The translations under genes and the position numbers were made by a program. Shown here piece after piece: positions 38,290 to 46,348 of a DNA stretch of 55,261 nt (its first letter is position 1; each line of letters begins with the position of its first letter). Source of the stretch: an uncultured Clostridia bacterium (GTDB lineage Bacteria; Bacillota; Clostridia; TANB77; CAG-508); contig CALXJT010000004.1 in NCBI GenBank assembly GCA_944388695.1, positions 1 through 55,261 on the forward strand, read 5' to 3'. Below the pieces are notes generated by a model. It did not search any database. It saw nothing but the letters and a program-made list of their open reading frames with translations, and had not been told where the DNA came from.

Positions 38290-39081
38290 ATGGCAGAAAT
38301 TTTACAAGCATTAGTATTAGGAATAGTACAGGGATTAACAGAATTATTACCAATATCTAGTTCAGCACATTTAAATTTAATACCATGGATATTTAATTGG
38401 GATATACCAGAAAGTTTTGACGTAGCATTGCATTTTGGAACACTTCTTGCAATAGCATTATTCTTCTTTAAAGATTGGATTGAATTAATAAAAGGTGGAT
38501 ATAATCAAGTTGTAAAAAAGAAGAAATCATTTGAAGGTAAAATGTTTTGGTATATAGTAATAGCAACAATTCCTGGAGGAATAATAGGTTTTATATTAGA
38601 CCATTTTGTAGGAGATTCTTTAGGAAATATGCCATTATTAATAGCAATAGCCTTAATTGTAATGGGAATAATACTTTATGTAGTAGATAAAAAAGCACCA
38701 AATAAAACAAAATATGAAGATATGAATTTTAAACAAACATTTTTAATAGGATTATCACAAGCTTTAGCATTTATACCAGGAGTGTCACGCTCTGGAATTA
38801 CAATGACAACAGGTAGATTAATGGGAGTTGATAGAGCATCAACTGCAAAATATTCTTTTATGTTATCAGCACCTATTGTATTAGGAGCAACACTTTATAA
38901 GCTTAAAGATTTTGACTTTGGAATTCCATTTTTAGTAGGTGTTTTATCTAGCTTTGTTGTTGGATTATTGGTAATTAAATTTTTATTACAATATTTGCAA
39001 AAAGGTAGCTTTAAAGGTTTTGCAATTTATAGAGTTGTAGTAGGAATATTAGTGATTGGTTTATATATTATAAGATTGTAG
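38290..39081 (+). CDS. uppP: Undecaprenyl-diphosphatase UppP (BacA)
   Basis: This 263-residue integral membrane phosphatase recycles the undecaprenyl carrier lipid for wall synthesis and gives bacitracin tolerance. Both signature regions are intact: QGLTELLPISSSAHL near the N-terminus (about residues 15-29) and PGVSRSGITMTTGRLMGVDR (about 162-181). About eight membrane segments are visible. GGGAG is about nine bases before the ATG. A dispersed hairpin element follows 13 bases after the stop, before dxs. Confidence 0.96.
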   Translation: MAEILQALVLGIVQGLTELLPISSSAHLNLIPWIFNWDIPESFDVALHFGTLLAIALFFFKDWIELIKGGYNQVVKKKKSFEGKMFWYIVIATIPGGIIGFILDHFVGDSLGNMPLLIAIALIVMGIILYVVDKKAPNKTKYEDMNFKQTFLIGLSQALAFIPGVSRSGITMTTGRLMGVDRASTAKYSFMLSAPIVLGATLYKLKDFDFGIPFLVGVLSSFVVGLLVIKFLLQYLQKGSFKGFAIYRVVVGILVIGLYIIRL

Positions 39082-39094
39082 TTAATGAATAAAA

Positions 39095-39169
39095 GACGAA
39101 CGTTGGGGACACTCCATTTTGTTCGGGAAAAATTTTTCCGAACAAAATGGCGTGTCCCTAACGTTCGCC
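39095..39169. repeat. dispersed hairpin repeat, copy 3
   Basis: CGAACGTTGGGGACACTCC and ATTTTGTTCGGG pair with CCGAACAAAAT and GGCGTGTCCCTAACGTTCG across a short A/T loop. It starts 13 bases after uppP and is followed by TTTTCC. A plus-strand open frame running through it (39085-39417) is fortuitous. Confidence 0.9.
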
Positions 39170-39241
39170 TTTTCCTCTTGAATTTGCCTAAAAAATATGA
39201 TAAAATAGGTAAAATTCTAGAAAAGACGAGGTCGAATATAT

Positions 39242-41122
39242 ATGTTAGAAAAAGTAAATTCACCAGAAGATTTAAAAAAATTAAATATAAATCAAAAAAC
39301 AGAATTAGCGCAAGACATAAGAGAATATATATTAAAAATAGTTTCAGAAAATGGAGGACATTTAGCATCAAATTTAGGAGTAGTGGAATTAACAATAGCA
39401 TTACACAGTGTTTTTAATGTGCCAGAAGATAAAATTGTATGGGATGTAGGGCATCAAACTTATGTACATAAAATTTTAACAGGAAGAAAAGAAGCATTAA
39501 AAACATTAAGAAAATTAGATGGTATTGCAGGTTTTCCTAAAATAAAAGAATCTGAAACAGATTGCTTTAATACAGGACATAGCAGTACCTCTATTTCTCT
39601 AGCACTTGGAATGGCAAGAGCGAGAGATATACAAGGAAAGAATAATATGGTTGTGGCAGTTATTGGTGATGGAGCATTAACAGGAGGAATGGCAATAGAG
39701 GCATTAAATGATGCAGGTTTTAGTCATTCAAAAATGATAGTAGTTCTTAATGATAACGAGATGAGTATTTCAAAAAATGTTGGTGGACTTAATATGTTTT
39801 TAAGTAAATTACGCACTAAAAAATTATATACAAAGTCTAATATATCTGCTAAAAAATTAATTTTAAAAATACCTGTAATTGGAAAACCAGTTGTAAAAAT
39901 AATACAAAGATTAAAAAGAAGTATTAAACAATTAATTATACCTAAAATGTTTTTTGAAGATATAGGATTTACATATTTAGGACCTGTAGATGGTCATAAT
40001 ATACAGGAACTTGAGAATATATTAAGATTAAGTGAGCAAGTCGAAGGACCTGTTTTAGTACATGTTTTAACTAAAAAAGGAAAAGGATATAAAATAGCTG
40101 AAGAAAATCCAGATAAATTCCATGCTACTTCACCATTTGATGTAGAAACAGGTGAATTAAAAAGTAAAAAGAAAAAGGATTATTCAAAAGTTTTTGGAGA
40201 TAAATTAGTAGAAATTGCAAAAAGAAATCCTCAAGTTGTTGCTATAACTGCATCTATGAAAGATGGAACAGGGCTTACAGAATTTCAAAAAGAATTTCCA
40301 GATAGATTTTTTGATATAGGAATAGCAGAGCAACATGCAGTGGGGCTAGCGGCAGGAATGGCAAAAGCAGGATTAATACCTGTAGTTCCAATATATTCAT
40401 CTTTCTATCAAAGAGCTTATGATCAAGTTATACATGATGTTGCAATTCAAAATTTACCAGTTGTTTTATGTGTTGATAGAGCAGGACTAGTTGGTGCTGA
40501 TGGAGAAACACATCAAGGTTTATTAGATATGGCATTTTTTAGATTAGTTCCAAATTTAACAATAATGGCTCCAAAAGATTTTAAAGAATTAGAGGATATG
40601 TTAGAGTTTGCAATAGACTTAAAAAAACCAGTAGTAATTCGTTATCCTAGAGGAGGAGAAGAAAGAACTTTTGAATTGAATGATGAAAAATATCAAACTA
40701 TACAAGAAGGAAAAGCAGAAATTTTATCAGAAGGAAATGATATTACAATAGTAGCAATTGGAAAGATGGTAGCAAGAGCTAAAAATATTCAAGAGAAATT
40801 ATTGGAAGACAACATACATGCAGAGTTAATAAATGCTAGATTTTTAAAACCATTAGATGAAGATATAATTATAAATTCAATATCTAAAACTAAAAAAGTA
40901 GTTACTATAGAAGATGGAACTTTAATAGATGGACTTGCTACAGCAGTTGAAGAATGTATTATAGAAAAAAAATTGGAGAACATAAATATTAAATCATATG
41001 GATATCCTGATAAATATATTCCTCATGGTTCAGTTTCAGAATTAGAAAAAATATATGGTTTGGATGAAGAAAAAATTTATGATGATATAAAGAATTTATG
41101 TCTTAAGGAAGAAAGTCTTTAA
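39242..41122 (+). CDS. dxs: 1-Deoxy-D-xylulose-5-phosphate synthase
   Basis: This thiamin-diphosphate enzyme joins pyruvate and glyceraldehyde 3-phosphate, the first step of the MEP isoprenoid pathway. It has 626 residues: VWDVGHQTYVHKILTGR near residue 62, the TPP motif GDGALTGGMAIEALNDAG at about 143-160, the central transketolase domain DIGIAEQHAVGLAAGMA, and DRAGLVGADGETHQG. GAGG lies nine bases before ATG 39242. The product feeds the polyprenyl lipids handled by UppP and the local glycosyltransferases. Confidence 0.97.
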   Translation: MLEKVNSPEDLKKLNINQKTELAQDIREYILKIVSENGGHLASNLGVVELTIALHSVFNVPEDKIVWDVGHQTYVHKILTGRKEALKTLRKLDGIAGFPKIKESETDCFNTGHSSTSISLALGMARARDIQGKNNMVVAVIGDGALTGGMAIEALNDAGFSHSKMIVVLNDNEMSISKNVGGLNMFLSKLRTKKLYTKSNISAKKLILKIPVIGKPVVKIIQRLKRSIKQLIIPKMFFEDIGFTYLGPVDGHNIQELENILRLSEQVEGPVLVHVLTKKGKGYKIAEENPDKFHATSPFDVETGELKSKKKKDYSKVFGDKLVEIAKRNPQVVAITASMKDGTGLTEFQKEFPDRFFDIGIAEQHAVGLAAGMAKAGLIPVVPIYSSFYQRAYDQVIHDVAIQNLPVVLCVDRAGLVGADGETHQGLLDMAFFRLVPNLTIMAPKDFKELEDMLEFAIDLKKPVVIRYPRGGEERTFELNDEKYQTIQEGKAEILSEGNDITIVAIGKMVARAKNIQEKLLEDNIHAELINARFLKPLDEDIIINSISKTKKVVTIEDGTLIDGLATAVEECIIEKKLENINIKSYGYPDKYIPHGSVSELEKIYGLDEEKIYDDIKNLCLKEESL

Positions 41123-41209
41123 AAAGAAATATTAAGCAGTGGTAGACGGAAGATTCGTTACTAAAGAAAGAATTTTAGAAGACTATTATGTGAAGGGATG
41201 AGATTAAGT

Positions 41210-42001
41210 ATGGATAAAATAAAGCTATTAGAAGATTATAAGAAGCAAGAAGATAAAATGTTATTATCTCAAATTTTAGATAAGATGGAAATGAGCGAAA
41301 GAAAGGGTTCAGTTGAAGTTACTGATTTTTTAGATATGTATCAGAATGCTTTAGTTGAAAAATTCTTGAAAAAGATAAAGTTTGATAATGTTAAGTTATG
41401 GGGAGGATATGAAGAGGCAGAAAGAAAAATATGTATATTTTCCCAAGAAAATTTAGAGAACACAGATTATTCAAAAGAATTACAAATAATTAGAATTAAA
41501 TTACAAGAATCAGATAAAGGCAAATATTCTCATAGAAATTATTTGGGAGGAATTGTAAAAGTAGGTATAAAGAGAGAAAAAGTAGGAGATATCATAGTAT
41601 TTGATGATGGAGCTGATATTATAGTAAAAAATGAAATTTCAGAAGGATTAGTAAAGGAATTAAAAGGATTAAATAGATTTGAAAATGCTGAATTTCAAAT
41701 TTTAGATATTTCAGAATTAAGAAGAAAAGAGGTTCAAAAAGAAGAAATTAGTATAATTGTACCATCATTAAGGTTAGACAATATTGTATCAGATTTAGCT
41801 AGAACTTCAAGAAATAAAGCGGTAGAAATACTTAAACAAGAAAGAGTTTTTGTTAATGGTCAAAATGAGACAAAACCTTCTAAAAATGTTAAATTACAAG
41901 ATGTTATAACTATTAGAGGGAAAGGAAGATTTGTTATTAAGGAGTTTTCTGGAACAACAAGAAGTGGGAGAACAGTGGTTATTGTAGAGAAATTTGTTTA
42001 G
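41210..42001 (+). CDS. YlmH-like S4-domain RNA-binding protein
   Basis: This 263-residue protein matches the YlmH family. An N-terminal region with FLDMYQNALVEKFLKK and VKLWGGYEEAERKI precedes a C-terminal S4 RNA-binding domain (about residues 180-240), RLDNIVSDLARTSRNKAVEI. YlmH binds ribosomal RNA or tRNA on the large subunit and is linked to ribosome-associated quality control. GAAGGGA at 41192-41198 favours ATG 41210 over ATG 41198. It usually lies in the ylm division cluster; here it follows dxs instead. Confidence 0.88.
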   Translation: MDKIKLLEDYKKQEDKMLLSQILDKMEMSERKGSVEVTDFLDMYQNALVEKFLKKIKFDNVKLWGGYEEAERKICIFSQENLENTDYSKELQIIRIKLQESDKGKYSHRNYLGGIVKVGIKREKVGDIIVFDDGADIIVKNEISEGLVKELKGLNRFENAEFQILDISELRRKEVQKEEISIIVPSLRLDNIVSDLARTSRNKAVEILKQERVFVNGQNETKPSKNVKLQDVITIRGKGRFVIKEFSGTTRSGRTVVIVEKFV

Positions 42002-42149
42002 ATGAGAAAACAAGAAGATAAATTTGTTAGTTTAGATAAAGTTATGAAGATAAACTTGAGTAGAGTTAGGTGAAAAATGTAAAAGTAAAATAGTATGAGT
42101 CTTAAAAATTCTTCTTCATTTTATTAAAAATCATTTTATCAAAAAATTG

Positions 42150-42203
42150 AATGTCCATACTGGGAGATGATTTTAAAAGTTTTCATAACCCATTATGGAC
42201 ATT
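42150..42203. terminator. bidirectional terminator between convergent genes
   Basis: AATGTCCATACTGGG (42150-42164) pairs with CCCATTATGGACATT (42189-42203), with one mismatch. It separates the plus-strand S4 gene from the minus-strand tsaB-rimI gene. Confidence 0.8.
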
Positions 42204-42294
42204 TAATTATTATATTTATATTATAAATCAAATATCATAAATCAAATTTTTTTCTTATGCTTCTATCTGCTGACATTTAATTAATATATTATAT

Positions 42295-43404
42295 TTATAT
42301 ATTTAAAGTCATCAAAATTGCGTCTTCACTATTGTTATAATAATTTTTTCTTCTACCATCTTCGATAAAATTGAATTTCTTATAAAGTGAAATTGCAGGA
42401 AAATTATTTTCATTAACTTCTAGATGAATTTTTTCAATATTTAAACTTTGAGCATAGTTAATTAATTTTTCTAAAAGTAATTTTCCAATACCTTGTCTCC
42501 TAAAGTTATTTTTTATAGCTATATTCATAATTTCAGTTTCATCTAAAATTGTTTTTATTCCACCAAATCCAACTATTTCTTTATCAATCTTTGCAACAAA
42601 AAATGTAGAATTAGTAGAGTTTAATTCATCACTTAATTGGTTCAAATTCCAAAATTCATCAAATAAAGAAATATCTAAATCTTTTAAATCAGAAATATCC
42701 ATTTTATCAAAAGATAATGTTTTATTTTCCAATTGTCTCTGTGCTTGAGGCTTTTTTAGATATAGAGGTAAAAGTTCCTCATCGCTATTATTTTGATATT
42801 TTTCAATTCCTGCTAATCCCAAAGTATAAGTATCAAGATTTGATGGGTTATCTGGTATTAGACTATAGTTCTTAATCGTATTTTTAATACTTTCAGAAAA
42901 TATGTTGATATTTTCTCCAATAAAAGTGATATTAGAATCTGAATATTTATATTTTAGAAGTTCAAGGCAATTTTCTATGCTATCAGCTTTTGAATCACTA
43001 ATAACTGTAAAAGAGTTGTTATCTTTTTTGTATAATGCGTAATAGCAATTATTATTTTTACAGTCAATTAAACTACAAATTATTCCATTTGATGTAATTT
43101 TTCTAGCATAACATTCAAGAGAACTGATGCCAATAGTTTTTATATTTAAACTATCAGAAAATGCTTTTGCAGTAGCTACCCCTATTCGTATACCAGTAAA
43201 TGAGCCAGGACCAATATCACATACTATTAAATTGATATTTTTTATAGATATATTATTTTTAGTTAATATTTCTTGAATTGTTGGCATTAAAATTTCTGAA
43301 TGAGTTAATCCCTCATTTTTTTCTATTTTATCTATTAAATTTGTGTTTTCTAGTAATGCAACACTACAAATTTTGCTAGATGTTTCTATACAAAGAGTTT
43401 TCAT
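42295..43404 (-). CDS. tsaB-rimI: TsaB-RimI fusion protein
   Basis: This 369-residue protein joins two usually separate enzymes. Residues 1 to about 215 are TsaB (MKTLCIETSSKICSVALLE, GPGSFTGIRIGVATAKAF), the dimerisation partner of TsaD in t6A37 tRNA synthesis. Residues about 225-369 are a RimI-type GNAT acetyltransferase (FFVAKIDKEIVGFGGI, acetyl-CoA loop RRQGIGKLL, ending LYKKFNFIEDGRRKNYY). tsaB and rimI are often adjacent, so a fusion is reasonable, and bifunctional forms are known. AAGGA is nine bases before ATG 43404. tsaE lies upstream on the same strand. Confidence 0.93.
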   Translation of the reverse strand: MKTLCIETSSKICSVALLENTNLIDKIEKNEGLTHSEILMPTIQEILTKNNISIKNINLIVCDIGPGSFTGIRIGVATAKAFSDSLNIKTIGISSLECYARKITSNGIICSLIDCKNNNCYYALYKKDNNSFTVISDSKADSIENCLELLKYKYSDSNITFIGENINIFSESIKNTIKNYSLIPDNPSNLDTYTLGLAGIEKYQNNSDEELLPLYLKKPQAQRQLENKTLSFDKMDISDLKDLDISLFDEFWNLNQLSDELNSTNSTFFVAKIDKEIVGFGGIKTILDETEIMNIAIKNNFRRQGIGKLLLEKLINYAQSLNIEKIHLEVNENNFPAISLYKKFNFIEDGRRKNYYNNSEDAILMTLNI

Positions 43405-43553
43405 TGTTAATATTCCTTATTATGTATTTAGGTTTTTATTAATATGGATTAGATAAGGAAGTACCTATAAACCTTTATGTTAGTTTGGATTATTGCATAA
43501 AATATATCTATTATAAATTATATTGAGATATATTATAAGATTTTTTAAATAAC

Positions 43554-44027
43554 TTATAAATTTTTAATAAGTGATTCAAGAATAAATTCAGAACGAGTTC
43601 CATTTGTTTCAAAATTTAAAATTCTTGAATTTTCAGAATCTTTATCCTTTGAAAAAGTGATTTTTAGTATATCATTTGGTAAAGCGTCTTGAATTATTTC
43701 ACCCCATTCAATAATAGAAATTCCTTTTTCAAAATATTCTTCTCCACCAATTTCATAAAATTCAGAAGAATCTTCTAATCTATATACATCAAAGTGAAAA
43801 ATGGTTGTGCTATCATTTTTATATTCATTTACAATTGTAAAAGTTGGGCTAGAGATTTCATCTTCTAAATTAAAATATGATAAAATTCCTTCTGTAAATT
43901 TTGTTTTTCCACAACCTAATTCACCAGTTAAGACAATAATATCTTTTTCTTTCAAAAAACTTGCTAGTTTTCTTGCAATTATTTTTGTTTCATTTTCTGA
44001 ATTTGTTTTTAAATGATAATTTTTCAT
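43554..44027 (-). CDS. tsaE: TsaE ATPase for t6A tRNA modification
   Basis: This 157-residue P-loop ATPase regenerates the TsaBDE complex during t6A37 synthesis. Walker A is LTGELGCGKTKFTEG (about residues 35-49), followed by SSPTFTIVNEY and the YRLED segment of the family, and IIEWGE near the C-terminal third. AAAGGA is six bases before ATG 44027. The tsaB-rimI fusion follows about 150 bases downstream on the same strand. Confidence 0.95.
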   Translation of the reverse strand: MKNYHLKTNSENETKIIARKLASFLKEKDIIVLTGELGCGKTKFTEGILSYFNLEDEISSPTFTIVNEYKNDSTTIFHFDVYRLEDSSEFYEIGGEEYFEKGISIIEWGEIIQDALPNDILKITFSKDKDSENSRILNFETNGTRSEFILESLIKNL

Positions 44028-44112
44028 GTTTTATCCTTTATTATAAATTTAGATTTTTAAGAAAATCTATAAACTTTATGCACATATTATAATACATATA
44101 TTAGGATATTTC

Positions 44113-44167
44113 AAGTAGAGGAAGTGGTCAATTGGGGACGGGTCCTGATTGACCATTTCCTCCACTT
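44113..44167. repeat. GGACGGGTCC-type hairpin repeat, copy 1
   Basis: AAGTAGAGGAAGTGGTCAAT pairs (with G-T pairs) with ATTGACCATTTCCTCCACTT around the loop TGGGGACGGGTCCTG. TGGTCAATTGGGGACGGGTCC is found inverted near 45013-45035 and 45084-45107. It adjoins copy 4 of the other hairpin family. Confidence 0.8.
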
Positions 44168-44171
44168 GTAA

Positions 44172-44240
44172 GCGAACAATAGGGACACTCAATTTTGTTC
44201 GGAAAATTTTCCGAACAAAATCGAGTGTCCCTATTGTTCG
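44172..44240. repeat. dispersed hairpin repeat, copy 4
   Basis: GCGAACAATAGGGACACTC and AATTTTGTTCGGAAAA pair with TTTTCCGAACAAAAT and CGAGTGTCCCTATTGTTCG. The central AAAATTTT makes it nearly a perfect palindrome. It lies between the lipoprotein gene and tsaE. Confidence 0.9.
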
Positions 44241-44314
44241 TTCTGCAGTCTGATATGCTGTTTGTTACTTTCAGAATATCTCCCTCAAAAAAGTGTGGGA
44301 TGTAAGGAAAAACA

Positions 44315-44905
44315 TTATTTCTTTTTTTCGATATGAGGTTCTTGTGAAGAAAAAGCTATAATTCCTCCTTTTAGTCGAAAGGCATATGCTGTAAAGCCAT
44401 TCTCTGGGTCAATAGTTTTAGAAATTTTGCTTTCTAAAGTGAATTCTTGAGGTTTCCCCATTTTTTCTAGACAACTGCTGTCTTTATAAATATAAAAGTC
44501 AGGTGCATCGTTAGTAAGCTGATATTCTTTTCCATCTGTCCAGAACATGATATCGATAATGGAGTTTGAAGAATCCTGTGCTGCTTTATAAGTTTCGATA
44601 TCATTTGTTAACTTTTCTACATTTGTTTGAGACTCTTCAAGCTGATTCTTAAGGCTTTGGTTTTCTGTTTCTAATTCTGTTATCTGGTTTGTTTTTTTCT
44701 GGTAACTAGAATTTTCTTGTTTTAATTTTTCGTTTTCATCTTCAAGGGTTTTATTTTTTTCTTGAAGACTTTCGACTTGAGTTTTATAGCTTTCAAGTTC
44801 TTTTGAATCCGTATTACTAGAATTTCCACAGCCAGTTAAGGCGATTGAAAATACTAATAATACAAAGGTTGTTAATAAATAGTGATAGTTTCTCCGTGTT
44901 TTCAT
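44315..44905 (-). CDS. Coiled-coil lipoprotein of unknown function
   Basis: This 196-residue protein has a lipoprotein signal peptide ending in LTGC (C26), so it should be lipid-anchored on the outer face of the membrane. Residues about 35-112 form a strong coiled coil rich in Glu, Lys, Gln and Asn. The C-terminal domain (about 118-190) includes IIDIMFWTDGKEYQLTNDAP and GFTAYAFRLKGGIIAFSS; I do not recognise it. AGGAGG lies just before ATG 44905. It is flanked on both sides by hairpin repeats. Its codon use includes more G/C-ending codons than its neighbours. Confidence 0.72.
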   Translation of the reverse strand: MKTRRNYHYLLTTFVLLVFSIALTGCGNSSNTDSKELESYKTQVESLQEKNKTLEDENEKLKQENSSYQKKTNQITELETENQSLKNQLEESQTNVEKLTNDIETYKAAQDSSNSIIDIMFWTDGKEYQLTNDAPDFYIYKDSSCLEKMGKPQEFTLESKISKTIDPENGFTAYAFRLKGGIIAFSSQEPHIEKKK

Positions 44906-44955
44906 ATGTTTTTCCTCCTATATATATAATATGAGTATATTATATCATAAAATTT

Positions 44956-45107
44956 ACATAATTTCAATTTTTACTAGTGGTTAATTGGGCTCGATGGCCA
45001 ATCGGGATAATCGGGACCCGTCCCCAATTGACCACCTGTTCCAAATAGACCACATAATTTCAATTTTTGGTCAGTGGTTAATTTGGACCCGTCCCCAATT
45101 GACCACC
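44956..45107. repeat. tandem GGACGGGTCC-type repeats, copies 2 and 3
   Basis: Two roughly 96-base units each start ACATAATTTCAATTTTT (44956 and 45052), then GTGGTTAATT, and end GACCCGTCCCCAATTGACCAC. Each unit forms a hairpin, GTGGTTAATT with AATTGACCAC. Fragments (ATAGATCACCC) continue to about 45132. They fill the 360-base gap before mreB. Confidence 0.8.
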
Positions 45108-45184
45108 AATAGATCACCCAATAGATCACCCGTTTCCAATTAATTATCCATTCAAAAGAAAATTAACAAAATTGGGAAAAGCTA

Positions 45185-45213
45185 TTGATAAATAATTCCA
45201 AATGTAATATAAT
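45185..45213 (+). promoter_or_regulatory. sigma-A promoter of mreB/mbl
   Basis: TTGATA at 45185-45190 and TATAAT at 45208-45213, with a 17-base spacer, about 55 bases before the preferred ATG. Confidence 0.8.
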
Positions 45214-45267
45214 TGCAATATATTTGTAATAAAAATGAAAAATATTAGATTAGTGAGGGAAAGATTT

Positions 45268-46269
45268 ATGTTTAAGTTCGGACAAGATGTTGGTATCGAT
45301 TTAGGTACAGCAACAGTTATTGTATATGTAAAAGGTAAAGGAATAGTTTTAAGAGAGCCATCAGTTGTAGCTGTTGATAGTAATACAGGAGAAGTTTTAG
45401 CAGTAGGAGGAGAAGCAAGAAGAATGTTAGGAAGAACTCCAGGAAATATTATAGCTACAAGACCATTAAGAGATGGTGTTATTTCTGATTATACTGTTAC
45501 AGAGAAAATGCTTAAATATTTTATAAATAAAGTATGTGGAAAGTTTGTTTTTTCTCCAAGAATTATGATATGTATCCCTTCACAAGTTACAGAGGTAGAA
45601 AAGAAAGCGGTAATTGATGCTGCAACACAAGCAGGAGCAAGAAAGGTTTATTTAATAGAGGAACCAATTGCCGCAGCAATAGGAGCAGGAATAGATATAG
45701 CAAAACCATGTGGAAATATGGTAGTAGATATTGGTGGAGGTACTACAGATATTGCAGTTATTTCACTAGGAGGATCAGTTGTAAGTAGTTCTTTAAAAGT
45801 AGCGGGAGATAAGTTTGATGAAGCTATAGTAAAATATATAAAGAAAAAACATAATATAGCTATAGGAGAAAGAACAGCTGAAGATTTGAAGGTGAATATA
45901 GGATGTGTATATCCAAAAATGCAAGATGTAGAGATGGATATAAGAGGAAGAGATTTAATAACAGGACTTCCAAAAACAGTTACTATACATTCTTCAGAGA
46001 TGTTAGAAGCATTGATAGAACCTGCAATGATGATAGTTGATGCAGTTCATGGTGTATTAGAAAGAACTCCACCAGAACTTGCAGCAGATATTAGTGATAA
46101 GGGAATCTACATGACAGGTGGAGGATGTTTAATAGACGGATTAGATAGATTATTACAAGAAAAAACAGGAATAAATGTAATGATAGCACAGGATACAGTA
46201 TCATGTGTGGCTTTAGGCACGGGAAAAGCGTTAGAAAATTTAGACATTTTAGATGGTAAGATTAGATAA
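45268..46269 (+). CDS. MreB/Mbl actin-like cell-shape protein
   Basis: This bacterial actin forms membrane-associated filaments guiding lateral wall synthesis. It has phosphate-1 GIDLGTATVIVYVKGKG near the N-terminus, VVDIGGGTTDIAVISLGG as phosphate-2, and the adenosine motif YMTGGGCLIDGLD. GAGGGA seven bases before ATG 45268 fixes the start (333 residues); ATG 45235 lacks a ribosome site. It stands alone, not in an mreBCD operon, and lies upstream of mtaB, so it may be the Mbl-type paralogue rather than MreB itself. Confidence 0.93.
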   Translation: MFKFGQDVGIDLGTATVIVYVKGKGIVLREPSVVAVDSNTGEVLAVGGEARRMLGRTPGNIIATRPLRDGVISDYTVTEKMLKYFINKVCGKFVFSPRIMICIPSQVTEVEKKAVIDAATQAGARKVYLIEEPIAAAIGAGIDIAKPCGNMVVDIGGGTTDIAVISLGGSVVSSSLKVAGDKFDEAIVKYIKKKHNIAIGERTAEDLKVNIGCVYPKMQDVEMDIRGRDLITGLPKTVTIHSSEMLEALIEPAMMIVDAVHGVLERTPPELAADISDKGIYMTGGGCLIDGLDRLLQEKTGINVMIAQDTVSCVALGTGKALENLDILDGKIR

Positions 46270-46348
46270 TTTAGATATTAAAAATAGAGATTTAATATAC
46301 TAGAATTAGATAAATTTGATAGTAAGAATAAATAAAAAGAGGTAATAA

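Noticed and set aside
39085..39417. Plus-strand 110-codon frame between uppP and dxs
   Set aside because: It reads through a hairpin repeat and the dxs start in another frame; its composition is unlike that of a protein.
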